A stretch of DNA of 64,000 nt, taken from Epiperipatus broadwayi. Its lineage: Eukaryota > Onychophora > Udeonychophora > Euonychophora > Peripatidae. The position numbers and the translations under genes were made by a program. The notes beneath the pieces were generated by a model. That model searched no databases, was not told the DNA's origin, and saw only the letters and a program-made list of their open reading frames with translations. This document shows positions 45,430 to 60,184 of the stretch, piece by piece (the first letter of the stretch is position 1; every line of letters starts with the position of its first letter). The DNA lies in the NCBI GenBank assembly GCA_028023455.1, contig JAQFVV010000279.1, positions 868,001 through 932,000 of the forward strand. Direction: 5' to 3'.

Positions 45430-46600
45430 TCAAGTCTTTAAATTTAACTTTCTCCTTTCTTGCCTGGCGGTTCATTTACTATATTATATATATTTATTGT
45501 GTGATTTATTAATGTTGTTTATTTTTAATTATATGCCAATAATTCTTCGATTCGATGAGCTCCTTTATTCTATTTGCCTCATGCAAATAATATAATATTA
45601 AATCTGATAATAATTCTCTCCCATTAGAACTAAATTTATACAATTCTATTAATCATCGAGTCGAAAAAAATTATTAAATGTTTGTTATTTTTATAATTGG
45701 CTAATAATAAATTATTAGCTCCATTTCTACTCTATGCCCAGCTATTTTCTCGTATTCACCAACATGTATTTATTCATATATAATCTTAAAATGTTTTTGC
45801 AAAAAAGCCAATAAAGGAATCAAATCAGTATATTCTAATTCAACTTTCACTGTCTATTAATATTCAGGAAGGGCACGATATTTGGGCATGATGAATATAA
45901 TTTTATAATGTGTTAAAATAGTTTTAGTTAAAAGCTCATTTGACTTTAATTAAATTGATCAAGTCATCACATAGAGCATACTATAATTGGGTTTTATTTT
46001 TCAAATGGTGACTCTCAAGTCATCATCGTCGAACATTGCTGACATAGGGCAATCTTCCGCTCTGTTAGGCTTGTTGGTGATCATATTTCTGTTATTTTAA
46101 ATTATCAAGGAAGAAAGCACTTCCTCTCCCATTCATATTAGTCAAAGGGCATAAGACTTGTCAGATGCAAGTTGCCATAGGACTTCAATTATCGACTAGC
46201 TATCATCTTTCAATTTCACTTTATAGCTCATAATTCGTCAGCACCGTGGCCTCTCTGTTCCAGTAAAGCCTGCTCTGATGCTTATAATTCATGTTAAAGT
46301 GATTTCAATTAAAGTCGAACAACTTTTCAGTTATTTCAAATTAAATAATTTTTCCAATAAAGATTGAAGTTATGCGCCAAAATACGTATCTTGCTCTTCA
46401 TGAATGGCTTTGCGAATGTGAAAATAAATATCACATTATTTTGTATAAAATTAGAGCAATAAATTTCTTTACTAATGAATACCATTATCTGCCTTTTATT
46501 TCTTGTTGGGGGCATAGACATAGACTTTCAAATATTGCGTAATATTCATTGGCATATAATAAGGACCGCCACTCCTATTATAAATATAAACTTTGTTTAA
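45430..46600. promoter_or_regulatory. candidate conserved regulatory element block
   Basis: About 1.2 kb without long microsatellites, with higher complexity and more CpG than its surroundings, and no coding frame. It contains ATTTGCctcATGCAAAT (45572-45588), an inverted pair of POU octamer half-sites. It also holds many homeodomain-type words (TTAATTA, TAATTGG, CTAATAATAAATTATTAG near 45701-45718). This style is common in deeply conserved developmental enhancers. Conservation cannot be tested here, so the call is inference from composition and motifs. Confidence 0.35.
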
Positions 46601-47897
46601 GGACTAGAATTAATTAATTTAATCTTTATTTAAAATTCAAACAAAACAAATTATTATTATTAAATATTTTCTAAACACACTTGGTTTCTTAGTTATTAAT
46701 TCTTTTATAATCATTTTCATGTTAACTCGCTGTCTGTGTTGGCAACCCAAACTTATACATATGATTCGATTTAAAATTATTTTAGTCAGTTTATTATCAG
46801 ATATTAATGTCAGTTCAGGTGTCTCTGATCCTCACCAACCATTGAGCTAGTTTCTTGGCGCATAGCACTGTGCCATCAATTTATGCTAATCTGAGCTGGT
46901 GAGTTGGAGTTGAATTCAGTTTGAACCGACTGAGTTTGAATCCAACTTGCAGTTTAGGTGGTAAGAGTACAGTTTAAATAACCTAGAAATAATGTAAACT
47001 ACTACATCTAGAATGCTGATTGGTAGAGAGATGGTGCATGAGAAATTATATATTCACTTCATTTGCTGTTAATTATCACCAAATTATTGTTATATTTTTT
47101 AGCCTGTTTAACACAATAATTATATAACAATTATTTAAAAAATAATAATAGAAGTTATTGTAATTTGATTTTATATGAATATCTTTATTTTTAAAGTATA
47201 ATTTCCCAAATTCAATAACAGTAGGGATAAAACTATGGTATTGATATTACTAATATATTTTTTTAACATTGTTCATAGTGATTGTATTATTTTAAAAATT
47301 ATAAATACAATTTTAATTTTTAGAATAAAATGTTAATGGGATTTAAATTATTTTTTTTTGTTTTACAAAGAATGTTGAATCAAGAATTTTTTTTTTCACA
47401 ACAACTGAGCTTTCATTTCTTTGCATTATCAAATTAGAGAAAAGTTCATTGTTTTCAAATGGTTTGTATTACCCTCATTATTACTATTATTTTATATTTG
47501 AAAATTTCAAATGTAATTTTTAGGATTTTTGTTTTTATATTTTTATATATTTAACAAATTAATTTCAGTTTATTAGAATATAAAACAGAATAAAGGGTTA
47601 ATATTTTGAATGATAATAAAAATCACCACCAGGGTGAATTCAGTGATAATTTTTTATTCATTGAAGAAATCACTTTTATTACCATACTTGCAATACTATG
47701 TATCCTATATCTAACTAGTAATGTTTACTTTTTATATTTAATCCACTAAGTCTATTATAAATATATTATTTTCTTTAGTCAAAATATAATGATTTTTTTA
47801 ACTATTATCTGAATATTTTTATGTCCATTTTGATTCATCATTTTCTTACATAAGAATTCATAATATTTTACAAGTGCCGAAAGAGAAAGTAATCAAA
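46601..47897. other. AT-rich intergenic DNA, no gene seen
   Basis: The stretch 46850-46975 is more complex and has a B-box-like GAGTTTGAATCC, but no convincing SINE structure. Confidence 0.45.
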
Positions 47898-48046
47898 ATC
47901 TCTATTGGGATCTCTATCTCCAGACCAATTGGATTCAAGATTGTGGCTAGTTTCTAGAGTCCCAGTGTTCCAGAATCTTTGCACTCCACTGAGGTGAGCC
48001 ACAATTTCAAAAGCAACTGATCTAGAGATAGAGATACCTGATAGAC
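47898..48046. repeat. hairpin repeat with 50-bp arms
   Basis: Left arm 47898-47947 (ATCTCTATCTCC, GATTGTGGCT) pairs with 47997-48046 (AGCCACAATTT, GAGATAGAGAT) around a 50-base centre. It is imperfect and MITE-like. No coding. Confidence 0.7.
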
Positions 48047-48069
48047 ATTTAATTTTTTTTATGTTTTGG

Positions 48070-48071
<2 letters not shown>

Positions 48072-48130
<59 letters not shown>
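48072..48130. repeat. (AT)n microsatellite
   Basis: Pure AT run. Confidence 0.95.
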
Positions 48131-48132
<2 letters not shown>

Positions 48133-50343
48133 GCTTCATCTGGCTCCAATCGGTGCCAGAATTTATCTTAGCTCAACCATTTTATTTGCAAGTATCTGTT
48201 TTTTTTAAAAAATATAATGGTAAAAATAGAAGAAATTAGTTAGCTTAATGAATAATATATCTTAATAATGAATAATATTGTAATATTTATTAAATTTTTA
48301 TATAATTATATGTGCAATGTCAGTAGCATGTTGCTAATTAATTTTGTAGGAGATATAAGATAACATTTTTTATCAAAGTAAATATTTAAGTTAGTATTTG
48401 AAACAATAATAGATAGTTTAAATGTATTATAAAATAATTTTTGATTTTGTTTATTTCTAGTTTATCACTTATAATTCAGTTAATATTATAAATAATATAA
48501 GTAATTTACAATTTATTTAAAAGTAATCTTTTGTTTTTCTTAAAGCAGTCAAATGATAATGAAATGTTTAATATAAGTTAGCCTTATTTTGTTAAAAATT
48601 ATTTCTGAATTGATATTCTTAATATTTTTATGTGTATTCATTAAAAGTTATAATTATCTAATGAAGGTTCAGGATAAAAGTCATCCCTGTGTGTGTGCAT
48701 GCATAGAAATATATGAAGTAAATGATTAAATAATAATTTAACTACAATGTTAATTAAAAAGAAGAAATAGATCAAATGAATGAATAAAATCATTAAAATC
48801 AAATATTTAAAAAAGTGCATTTTGATAAATGAAATTGGTTTTAATGTTATATCAGTATTTCTATTTTTCTTTTTTATGGAATATATTTTATTTTCAAGAT
48901 TACATTACTAATAATTAACTTTTAATTTAGATCATTAGGTTAAGTGATTTTCAAATAAATAGATCAAACTGATGTCACTTGTCAAAATTGATCATTTTTC
49001 CAGATGATTTAAAAAAATTACAGTTAAAATGAAATAAATTATATTGATTGGTTGTATTAAAAGAAATTTACATTAAAATTTAGGGAGGGATAATGATGTT
49101 CATGTTATAAATAGAAGGTTTTATTGTATTTTAAGTGTGCATGTTCTTGAATTCTGAAGTGTCCTGAAACCATTATTCTTCTAAAACAAGTTGTAATTAT
49201 TTTAAAAGTTTATTTTTTTTAAGCAAAAGTATGTTAAATTGTCTTTAATTGTTTTAAAATTGTGATGTGCAACTGCTAAACCAAAAGTGTCTATCTCTTG
49301 TCAGCATTGACTTTCAATTGATATTCTAAAAGCTATAGTAAAAATATTTAAAGGAAATTTTATATCTGTTATCTTATGTACTAATTGCATGGCTTATATA
49401 TTCCATGAAATAAAATTAAGATTTAGACAAGTAATATATCTGTGGCTAAATGTCTTTATTGCTATGAATTTATACAGTCGAAAATCACTTAGTTATTATT
49501 TAAATAGCCTAAAACTTAAACAAGGAAAATTAAAAAACATATGTAGTAACTTTATTGTAAGTTTGAAATGCATCAATATCATTGTTTTAAACGCATTTAA
49601 AGCTGATTTCAAGTCACCTATATGTTACAATAATTGCTTGTTTGTAAAATAGTTTTATAAAAAAGAAAAAAAAATATTCTACACTAAATTAGTGAAGGAT
49701 GAATTTTATCTGTCAAATGTATAATATAATTATAATGAACTGAAGTATTTGCTTATACCTAGATGTAAAATTGAGATAGTTTATTCTATCTCTTTAAACA
49801 GATGAAAATTTCTACTTACAAAATAATCTCACTATTATGTTAAGAAGAGTAAAGAGAAATTATTTGGAAGCAAATTTTTGAAATATTGTATGCAAAAGTA
49901 ATTTTTAAAAGAAAGATAAAGCTGCTTAAAAATGTGTTCTTTAAAAAAAATGGAATTAAAATGAAGCTATATTATTGTACATGCAATCCCAGGATCCCAT
50001 AATGATATACTCAGCTGAATCATTGATTTTACCTACCATTTATTGCTGGCTCCTTATTATTTTAATGTTTTCTTATTGTGCTTCTTTGAACTAAAATATA
50101 CATTTAAAGGAAGAAATTACTTCAACTTTAAAAAACTATTAATAATATGTTTTTCTAGAAATATTTGTCATGCTTATGAAATGTTATGACCAGGTTTGCA
50201 CCATCAGATAAATTGTATTTAATAAATTATATACATGTCTTGAATAAAAAAAACAGTACAGAGGTGAAACTATGAACTGAAGTTTCTGTATTTTTTTTTA
50301 TAATTTTTGCATTTTTATTGGTTTAAAAAAAAATAAACCAGAA
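48131..50343. other. AT-rich intergenic DNA, no gene seen
   Basis: A plus frame at 49389-49652 (87 codons, ATG start) shows no recognisable motif and is not supported as a gene. Confidence 0.5.
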
Positions 50344-50375
50344 AAAAAAAATATTTTATATATATATATATATAT

Positions 50376-50455
50376 AAACAAAAAAAGACTTATAAATCCA
50401 ATAAATAATATAAATATAATATTATTTATTGGATTTATAAGTCTTTTTTTGTTTT
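50376..50455. repeat. near-perfect 36-bp inverted repeat, 80-base hairpin
   Basis: AAACAAAAAAAGACTTATAA... on the left is mirrored by ...TTATAAGTCTTTTTTTGTTT on the right around a centre of only a few bases. The arms are essentially identical, so it is young or structurally maintained. It could be mistaken for a terminator-like hairpin, but that is not meaningful in an animal genome. Confidence 0.92.
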
Positions 50456-50497
50456 TATATGTATTTCCTTTGGTTAGTTTGTTATATATTAATATTT

Positions 50498-53539
<3,042 letters not shown>

Positions 53540-54122
53540 ATTTTTATTCTTTCCCACCATTTTTTTACCTTCCCCCTCTCTCCTTTTCCATCTTCATCTT
53601 AATATTTGTCTACTATTTTCACCATTTAATAATCTCCATCTTTTGTTTTCAAATAGTCTCTTATAGATTAGTTTTTTTTTATAATTTTCATTCCATCATT
53701 TTTCTCTTTCTCTTCATCATCATCATCCCCCTCTTCATTTCATCTCTCTCTCTCTCTTCTGCTTAATTAATTTGTCTCTTATATCTTCATTCATCATCTT
53801 ATCTTATATTTTCACCATTTCCTCTTATCTTATTCTCATCATGATCACCTACCCCCATCTTTTCATTCCTTTTATAAGGTTAAATTAGTGCCCTCTCTCA
53901 TATCATCTTCCATTTCTCATCTTTCTCTTCTTCATCTTTTTTTTCATTTCCATCATCTTTCCATCACATAACCCCCCTTATCTCTCATCATCATCATCTC
54001 CCTCTACCATCTCATCTCTTTCTTCTTCAACATATCTTCATCTTATATCGTATCCTCTCATTACTCTTTTTTCCATCCTTTCTTCATTTTTTTCATACCA
54101 CCTCTCTCTCCCTCTTTCTACT
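53540..54122 (+). repeat. polypyrimidine (C/T-rich) tract
   Basis: About 580 bases made almost only of C, T and A in TCATC/CTTC/CTCTCT words, with hardly any G on the plus strand. The strand asymmetry is extreme compared with flanking DNA. Possibly a degenerated TCATC-type microsatellite, or the leader/LTR part of a retroelement preceding the coiled-coil relic. Confidence 0.75.
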
Positions 54123-54744
54123 TATGATTACATTTGGCACCCAAACATTTAGGCCTCAAATTATGTTGTTTAGTCCTTTGTTAGCTGTTGATGAATCTTT
54201 GTCAAGTTTTGCTGACTTTGTTTGGAGTCATTTTCTTCTATTAATTTTAATTTATGTAGATTTTTTCAATTTACTAATTGAAATAAAATTAGTCAGGGTA
54301 GTTTAGTGAACTAATTAGAGCTAATTCAAATAAACATGTATAAATTGAAAGTAAAACTATTGAAATGTCAATGTATTATGATAAGTGTAGTTTGTGGATT
54401 GTTTTCATACAAATAAAGATTTGATTTTATATTGCATTAATTGATGTTATGTGATTAAAATATCTGTATTATTTGTTCCTTAATGAATATTGTTCTGTTA
54501 ATCAAGTGTATTAACAAATTATTATTTTTTTCTATTTATTTGAACATTTGTGAACCATGACTTATATAAAAGAGAACAAACTGTATAATGATAATAATCA
54601 TGAGAGTAAAATGTTCCTTATTGTGGGATTATTGCTGTAGTTTTGATTGTTTTGATTGTTAGGAGGTGTCAGTAAATGGGTACCTTATTATTGTTCTTTA
54701 TAAGAAATATAATTAAAAAAAATTTTTGAGAAAAGTAAAGTACC

Positions 54745-55924
54745 ATGGATAGTCAGAGAGAAGTTATTGAAATCCTTGATAGTTTGGGAGGGTCCCAACA
54801 TTTACCATCACCAGTTATTCAAGCCCCTGACATAAATGATGAGGTAATAAGTGAAGAAGTAAATTTAAGTATAAGCAATCCAGAAATTGTTAGAGCAAAA
54901 GAGGGTAGGTCCTCTAACACAAAAGACAATGTAATAGTGGCAATAAAAACGTTTCAAAGTAAAATGTTAAAGTTGTGTTACAAATTAGATAAAAATAAAG
55001 AAGAAGATATAGAAGAAACTTGAAAAAATAGAGAAGATAGAAAAGAAACTCGGAAATTTAGAGAAGAATGCCAGAAATTTAGGGAAGAATTTCAAGCAAA
55101 TTTTAGGGATATAGATGATAATTTGAAAAGAGCTGAAGTAAGGTATGTGGAATTAAGACTCAATTTTAAAGAAACTCTTGAAAGGGCTGAAAAGACTATA
55201 CAATGTCAGATAAAGGAGATCAAGTTAAGCACATAAAAGTCAGGAGAGGTAATGCAAAGTATGAAGCTGGATTGTCAGGGCCAATACAATATATTATTGA
55301 GTAAATTGGAAAGTCTTACTATAAAATCTCATGATAGTGTTGAAGCCTGTATAGATCAGATACAATATTTAACAGAGAAATTAGAAAAAAAAAAACAAAA
55401 AAAAACAGAATCCTGACAAGGTCATACAAGAAGTGGAGAATAAGTATATACAGATGAGGAAAAAGTAGAAAGTTGGAAAAATGAAATAAAGGAGAATGTT
55501 AAGTTACCAATGCATAATTTTGCTAGTGAAGTGGAGATAATCAAAGTTCAAGTGGAAGAAAATTTATTCCAAAAGTTAGAAAGTATAATTGAACAGAAAA
55601 TATCGGAAGATGTCCAGCAACAATTTAATCAATTGGAGTTAAATTCAGAGTGTAAGGTTTATTGAATGGAATCACAGTTAAGAGAGATGAATCATCATAT
55701 AGAGAGTTATGTAAGACAAGTTAATCAGGGGGTTCAAAGCATCAAGGCATAACCTAATTCTAGTTTGAATAGTTTGAGAGGGGAAGTGCAGGAGAAATTA
55801 AGAGAAATAGGTGACATATATTCAAAGATTAAGTAAGGAAATGGAGGAAGTAAAGGATACTGTCAGTAGGCATATAAGAAAGAGTAGTGTTGATCAGGAG
55901 AGAGTCAAGGAAGTAGATGTGTAA
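54745..55924 (+). pseudogene. coiled-coil protein relic (Gag-like or ORF1-like)
   Basis: The ATG at 54745 opens a frame (MDSQREVIEILDSLGG...) of 92 codons to a TGA at 55021. The same frame then continues for about 800 more bases, broken only by six or seven in-frame stops, and with one shift near 55835 it ends EVDV-stop at 55922-55924. The predicted protein (about 390 residues) is Glu/Lys/Gln-rich with long heptad-like stretches (FREECQKFREEFQANF, VEENLFQKLESIIEQKI). It has no zinc knuckle or protease. Stops without frameshifts suggest relatively recent decay. Retroelement Gag-like or LINE ORF1 coiled-coil is the best guess. Confidence 0.5.
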
Positions 55925-57170
55925 AAATAATCAGGATTTTTAATACACTATACAAAAAAAAAAACCTTTTATTGAACACACAAAAATTTTCTCGAAGTAA
56001 TCTTAAAGTTACTCATGATACCTGGTTATTAAGAAGTAAATTCATTAAAACATAGAGGTTACACTAAAACTTAATCTTTACTACCTATAGGAATGGTCTG
56101 ATCTTTTCAGATTTTTATTTTTTTTATTAATTCTATTTCTAGCATCACATGAGCACTATGCTAAGATAATAATTGTGCAGAAGGGGAATTTAAAGTGGAA
56201 TAAGATACTAAGAGTGTAATTTTCCAACAAATAGCTACATAATAAACAACACTTTTTTATAAACAGAGTGGCAGGATAACTATTTTTGTTGTTTAAACAG
56301 CCCTCAGCACAATGTGGTTATTTGATTTTTTTTACACTTGTCTTCCAATTTAAAGTTTGTTCTGGTGTTTATTCCTTTGAGAGATTATGATTAGCATCTT
56401 GAATGTTTTATTAATAAGTAATAAATCTAAATCAGTCAAATCCTGGATGCTGGAAGTTTAGTAACTATGTGCAGTAATTTAGATTTTTTTGTATCTGGTT
56501 TACATGTTAGAATGTAGCTTTAAAAAAGATTGACTAATCTACCTAACAAGAGAAAAAACATATATAAATATATCTTATTTTTATATACATGTATTTTTCT
56601 TTGCATCAGCCACATCTGCATTCACAGTTTCAAATTATTTTTAAAGGATTATGAAGCCTATATTCAATATAAGATTATATATGATTGTATCTTTACTTTT
56701 AAATGCAATTATTTTCTACAAAAAAAAATAAATAAATAAATAAACAAAACAATCATTACTAAAGCAAATAAGTTAAGTAATATCATTAATTATTAAAGAT
56801 GTGTTTAATTTCAGTAACAAACTATTTTTTTTCTCCGTTTTAAGTACTTTTTAATTTATTCACAAAAACTAAATGCTATAATTTTTTTTATAAAAACAAA
56901 ATATATTCAGTAAATAAATCAAATTATTATCATTATACATTTTTTAATGAAGTACAAGAATATAAAATGCAATGACTACTTATTTTATGCCTCTATTTAT
57001 AAAAGTAAATGCTATTTTTAGAAAACGATAAAAAAAAGCAAACAATTATTTTAATGCCTGATTTATTGCAATATAAATAAAAAACAAAATAACATCTCTT
57101 TAATCTACAAATTATCATATTTTTTATATTATTAATTACATATATGTATAAAACACGCAGATTATACAAA
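55925..57170. other. AT-rich intergenic DNA, no gene seen
   Basis: Nothing supportable beyond short A runs near 55950 and 56720. Confidence 0.5.
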
Positions 57171-57775
57171 TAAATGTATGCAAGATAAGTTTTAAATTTG
57201 TAAGTTAGAAAAATTTGAATTTGAACAATTAATTAGTCGAAAGCGCATTAGGCAAATTTTGCTACCTTTACAAATTTAAACTTATCTCTCATACGTATAT
57301 GCGTGTACCATGTTTTTTATATTTCTCCGAGATAGTGACTATAAATTTTTCGACGTTAAATACATATATAAGCGTAAATTGCGCGTAATGTATATTTATA
57401 TTTCAATGATACAATTAAAAAAGTAATTACATATGTACGCATGTACAAAAGACTTTGAATGGTACAGGTTGAAATAACAGGGCAACACTTTTAGCTTGTT
57501 ATATTATGTTAATCTTTTTTATAAAGATTATTTTCTTATATTTTCTTATTCGTTATTATGATTAAAAGTGCTTACATATTCTTTAAATTTACATACATAT
57601 ATTATTTTTTATTAAATATCAAATATATAGTTTCTAAATTAATCTCGCGATTTAGTGCAATAGTAAACTTTGGAGTCTATCCTTCTACGAATAGCGATTT
57701 CAGTTCTATCACTTCCAGAACTCAAATCTTTTGTGAACTCAAGAGAGAAAAAAGAAAACATTTTTTTACATAACG
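57171..57775. promoter_or_regulatory. CpG-retaining block, candidate regulatory or gene-associated DNA
   Basis: CpG dinucleotides are unusually frequent for this window (GTCGAAAGCGC near 57237, CATACGTATATGCG near 57290, TTCGACG near 57349, AATTGCGCG near 57377, CTCGCG near 57643). A 71-codon frame at 57558-57773 covers the right part but is unrecognised. CpG retention in AT-rich methylated DNA can mark unmethylated promoters, or simply recent insertion. Confidence 0.3.
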
Positions 57776-58213
57776 TATTTATGATATTAGTTTTGCTTTA
57801 TTAATCCACATTTGATCTTTTTCCTCAAGTCGAAAGATGTATATTTACGTTTAAATATTTCCATTGTTTCTAATTGAATGCTTGGAGTGAGGGTGCTTAT
57901 GTATATATTGCAATAGTAGAGAATGCAGGGGTTTGTATGAAAATAAGAAAATATCAATAAGCATCACATTATTACTTCCAACAGAATGCAATAAAAGGAG
58001 TCAATATGGACAGAATCAAAGATATAAGTAATGAGTATACTAGCAGCAGCAAATAATCAGGAATGGAATCGTCATTTGTAATTACATTTAAAAGAGACGT
58101 ATTGCAAAATCTTATGCTAATATTAATATCAAACCAAAATCAATAATTAACCACTTTATTAAAAAGATAAATCATCACACATATATGCTAAAATAATTAT
58201 AAAACTAAACATA
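57776..58213. other. AT-rich intergenic DNA, no gene seen
   Basis: Nothing supportable. Confidence 0.5.
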
Positions 58214-58408
58214 TCAGAAAGTACTGGGATCATTAGGTAAATACTGGTCCTCATTGTTGTTGTCATCTGAATCTTGATATTGTCTGGCCAGTAATAAAGT
58301 AACAGTTATAAATAAATTTACATTAATGTGTTTTCTGTGGAATTTAAGGTAAACTTCCTCACCATCTAAAATTAATAGAGATAATAATACAGATTTTGCC
58401 ATATACAT
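58214..58408 (-). CDS. hypothetical 64-codon ORF, possible exon or decayed coding fragment
   Basis: Minus strand. It has a hydrophobic stretch (VNLFITVTLLLA) followed by an acidic/Asn-rich end (YQDSDDNNNEDQYLPNDPSTF) and a stop. In front of DGEEVYLKF the sequence TTCTATTAATTTTAG could be a splice acceptor. Composition is less AT-driven than chance frames nearby. No family recognised, and no other exon found. Confidence 0.2.
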   Translation of the reverse strand: MYMAKSVLLSLLILDGEEVYLKFHRKHINVNLFITVTLLLARQYQDSDDNNNEDQYLPNDPSTF

Positions 58409-59196
58409 ATTCCATACAATATTATGTAAATAGCTAACTTGAAATTACTAGAATTCTGACGATTATATATAAAAGAAAGTAGAATCATAATATTTAAAAT
58501 ATTCGGGTAATAAATAACACATCTGGAATAAATTTATTGTAGAACAATGCAATAAAAGGTTAACATCATCATCATCAACCATTATCAATCCACTGCAGGA
58601 TGAAAGTCTCTCCAAGTTCAAACAATCTTCTCCAATCTTTAACTTCTCTTCCCCACACCATCCCTGCATGCTTTCTTATTTCATCCATCCATTTCACATG
58701 TGATCCCTTTCTGAGTCTTTTACAATCATGTGGAATCCAGATTAATATTTCAATTGTGAACCTATTATCATCTCTTCTAGTAAAATGTCCAGACCAACTC
58801 CACTTCAGTCTTTTAATTTTTTCAATAAAGTCAGTAATACCTGTGTGTTCTCTTACCCATATATTGTGTTTTCGATGTATTTTTGTTGCTCCCAACATGC
58901 ATCACTCCATACTTGTTTCATTGGTCTGAAATCTCTATATTGTTCTGCTATTAAGTGTCCATGTCTCATATCCATAAGTAAAAATGGGAAAAATATATTT
59001 ATTAAACAAATTCTTTTCAAACACATAGACATATTTCCTTTTAGTATCAAGTTATTTCTACCATAAAGCACTCCAAGTAAGTTTAATTATAAACAAAGCA
59101 AAGCAAAACTTCATATAGTAGTGCCACCTGTGCTAAACAGAGTAATCAATGGATGCCAGAAGGCTTAGGCATAAAATCCCTATCTAATGCCTACTC

Positions 59197-59255
59197 ATCC
59201 AATATCCCCAGACTAGTTTCTGGCTTGTGGCCTTCGTCAGTGAAGAGCTTTGGAT
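59197..59255 (-). ncRNA. type I hammerhead ribozyme, near intact
   Basis: Minus strand: ATCCAA, AGC, TCTTCA, CTGACGA, AGGC-CACAA-GCCA, GAAA, CTAG, TC, TGGGGA, TA, TTGGAT. The core is complete. Outer stem I has six Watson-Crick pairs; inner stem I has six, two of them G-U. Stem II has three G-C pairs but an A-A mismatch next to the core, which may slow cleavage. The predicted cut lies between + strand bases 59211 and 59210. Confidence 0.8.
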
Positions 59256-59654
59256 CTGAGAGCACTGCATCTAGATCTTAGGATCTAATTAAATCCTATA
59301 GCAACCACTTTTTATCTCTACTTAACTACAAAAATATGAGCATGAAATTGGAAATACAAAAAATATGTTCAATCTAAGCTCAATAGCTTATATAGTCATA
59401 TGGGTCTGAACTCAGTTCAGCACCAATACATTTTGGTGTCTTTAGCTCTTTAACAACCATAGCCACCACTACCCTATTAGGCAGAATTGGTGTTAAACCA
59501 GCAAGCATCACATGATCACATCTCCAATACTAGCACATAATTGTTTATAAACAATGCAAAGCAAAACAACATATAGTAGTGCCACCTGTGCTAAACAGAG
59601 TAATCAATGGATGCCAGAAGGCTTGTGCATAAAATCCCTATCTAATGCCTACTA

Positions 59655-59713
59655 ATCCAATATCCCCAGACTAGTTTCTGGCCTGTGACCTTTGTCAGTG
59701 AGGAGCTTTGGAT
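59655..59713 (-). ncRNA. hammerhead ribozyme with G8 mutation
   Basis: Same structure as the preceding copy, but the core reads CTGACAA. The change is what deamination of the CpG in CTGACGA would give. Predicted inactive. Confidence 0.7.
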
Positions 59714-60125
59714 CTGGAGATATTGGATGAGTAGGCATTAGATAGGGATTTTATGCACAAGCTTTCTGGCATCCATTGATTACTCTGTTTAGCACAGGTA
59801 GCACTACTATATGGAGTTTTTCTTTGCTTTGTTTATAAAAAATTATGTGCTAGAATTGGAGATGTGATTATGTGATGCTTGCTGGTTTAACACCAATCCT
59901 GCCTAATAGAGTAGTGGTGGCTATGGTGTTAAAGAGCCAAAGACACCAAAATGTATGGGTGCTGAACTTAGTTCAGACCCATATGACTATATAAGCTATT
60001 GAGCTTAGATTAAAAATATTTTTGTATTTCCAATTTCATGCTCGTAGTTTTGTAGTTAAGTAGAGATAAAAAGTGGTTGCTAGAGGGTTGTGTTATATCC
60101 TAAGATCTAGATGCAGTGCTCTCAG

Positions 60126-60184
60126 ATCCAAAGCTTCTCACTGACAAAGGCCACATGCCAGAAACTAGTCTGGGGATATTAGAT
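60126..60184 (+). ncRNA. hammerhead ribozyme with G8 mutation, plus strand
   Basis: Plus-orientation unit. The core is CTGACAA, with stem II GGC/GCC, GAAAC and TAGTC retained and outer stem I weakened (TTAGAT). Predicted inactive. Confidence 0.7.

Noticed and set aside
46860-46975. B-box-like GAGTTTGAATCC suggesting a tRNA-derived SINE
   Set aside because: There is no A box at the right distance and no tail or target duplication. The match is too weak to call.
49389-49652. 87-codon ATG-initiated frame
   Set aside because: Composition is what AT-rich DNA gives by chance. No motif, no splice context, no neighbouring coding signal.
54132-54152. Retroelement primer-binding site
   Set aside because: Only a loose resemblance, with no LTR end (…CA) directly in front and no pair of LTRs. 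Kept only as part of a hypothesis, not as a feature.
58600-58929. Plus-strand 109-codon and 93-codon frames in the RTE C-terminus
   Set aside because: Antisense to the RTE coding strand, whose minus-strand reading has clear family motifs.
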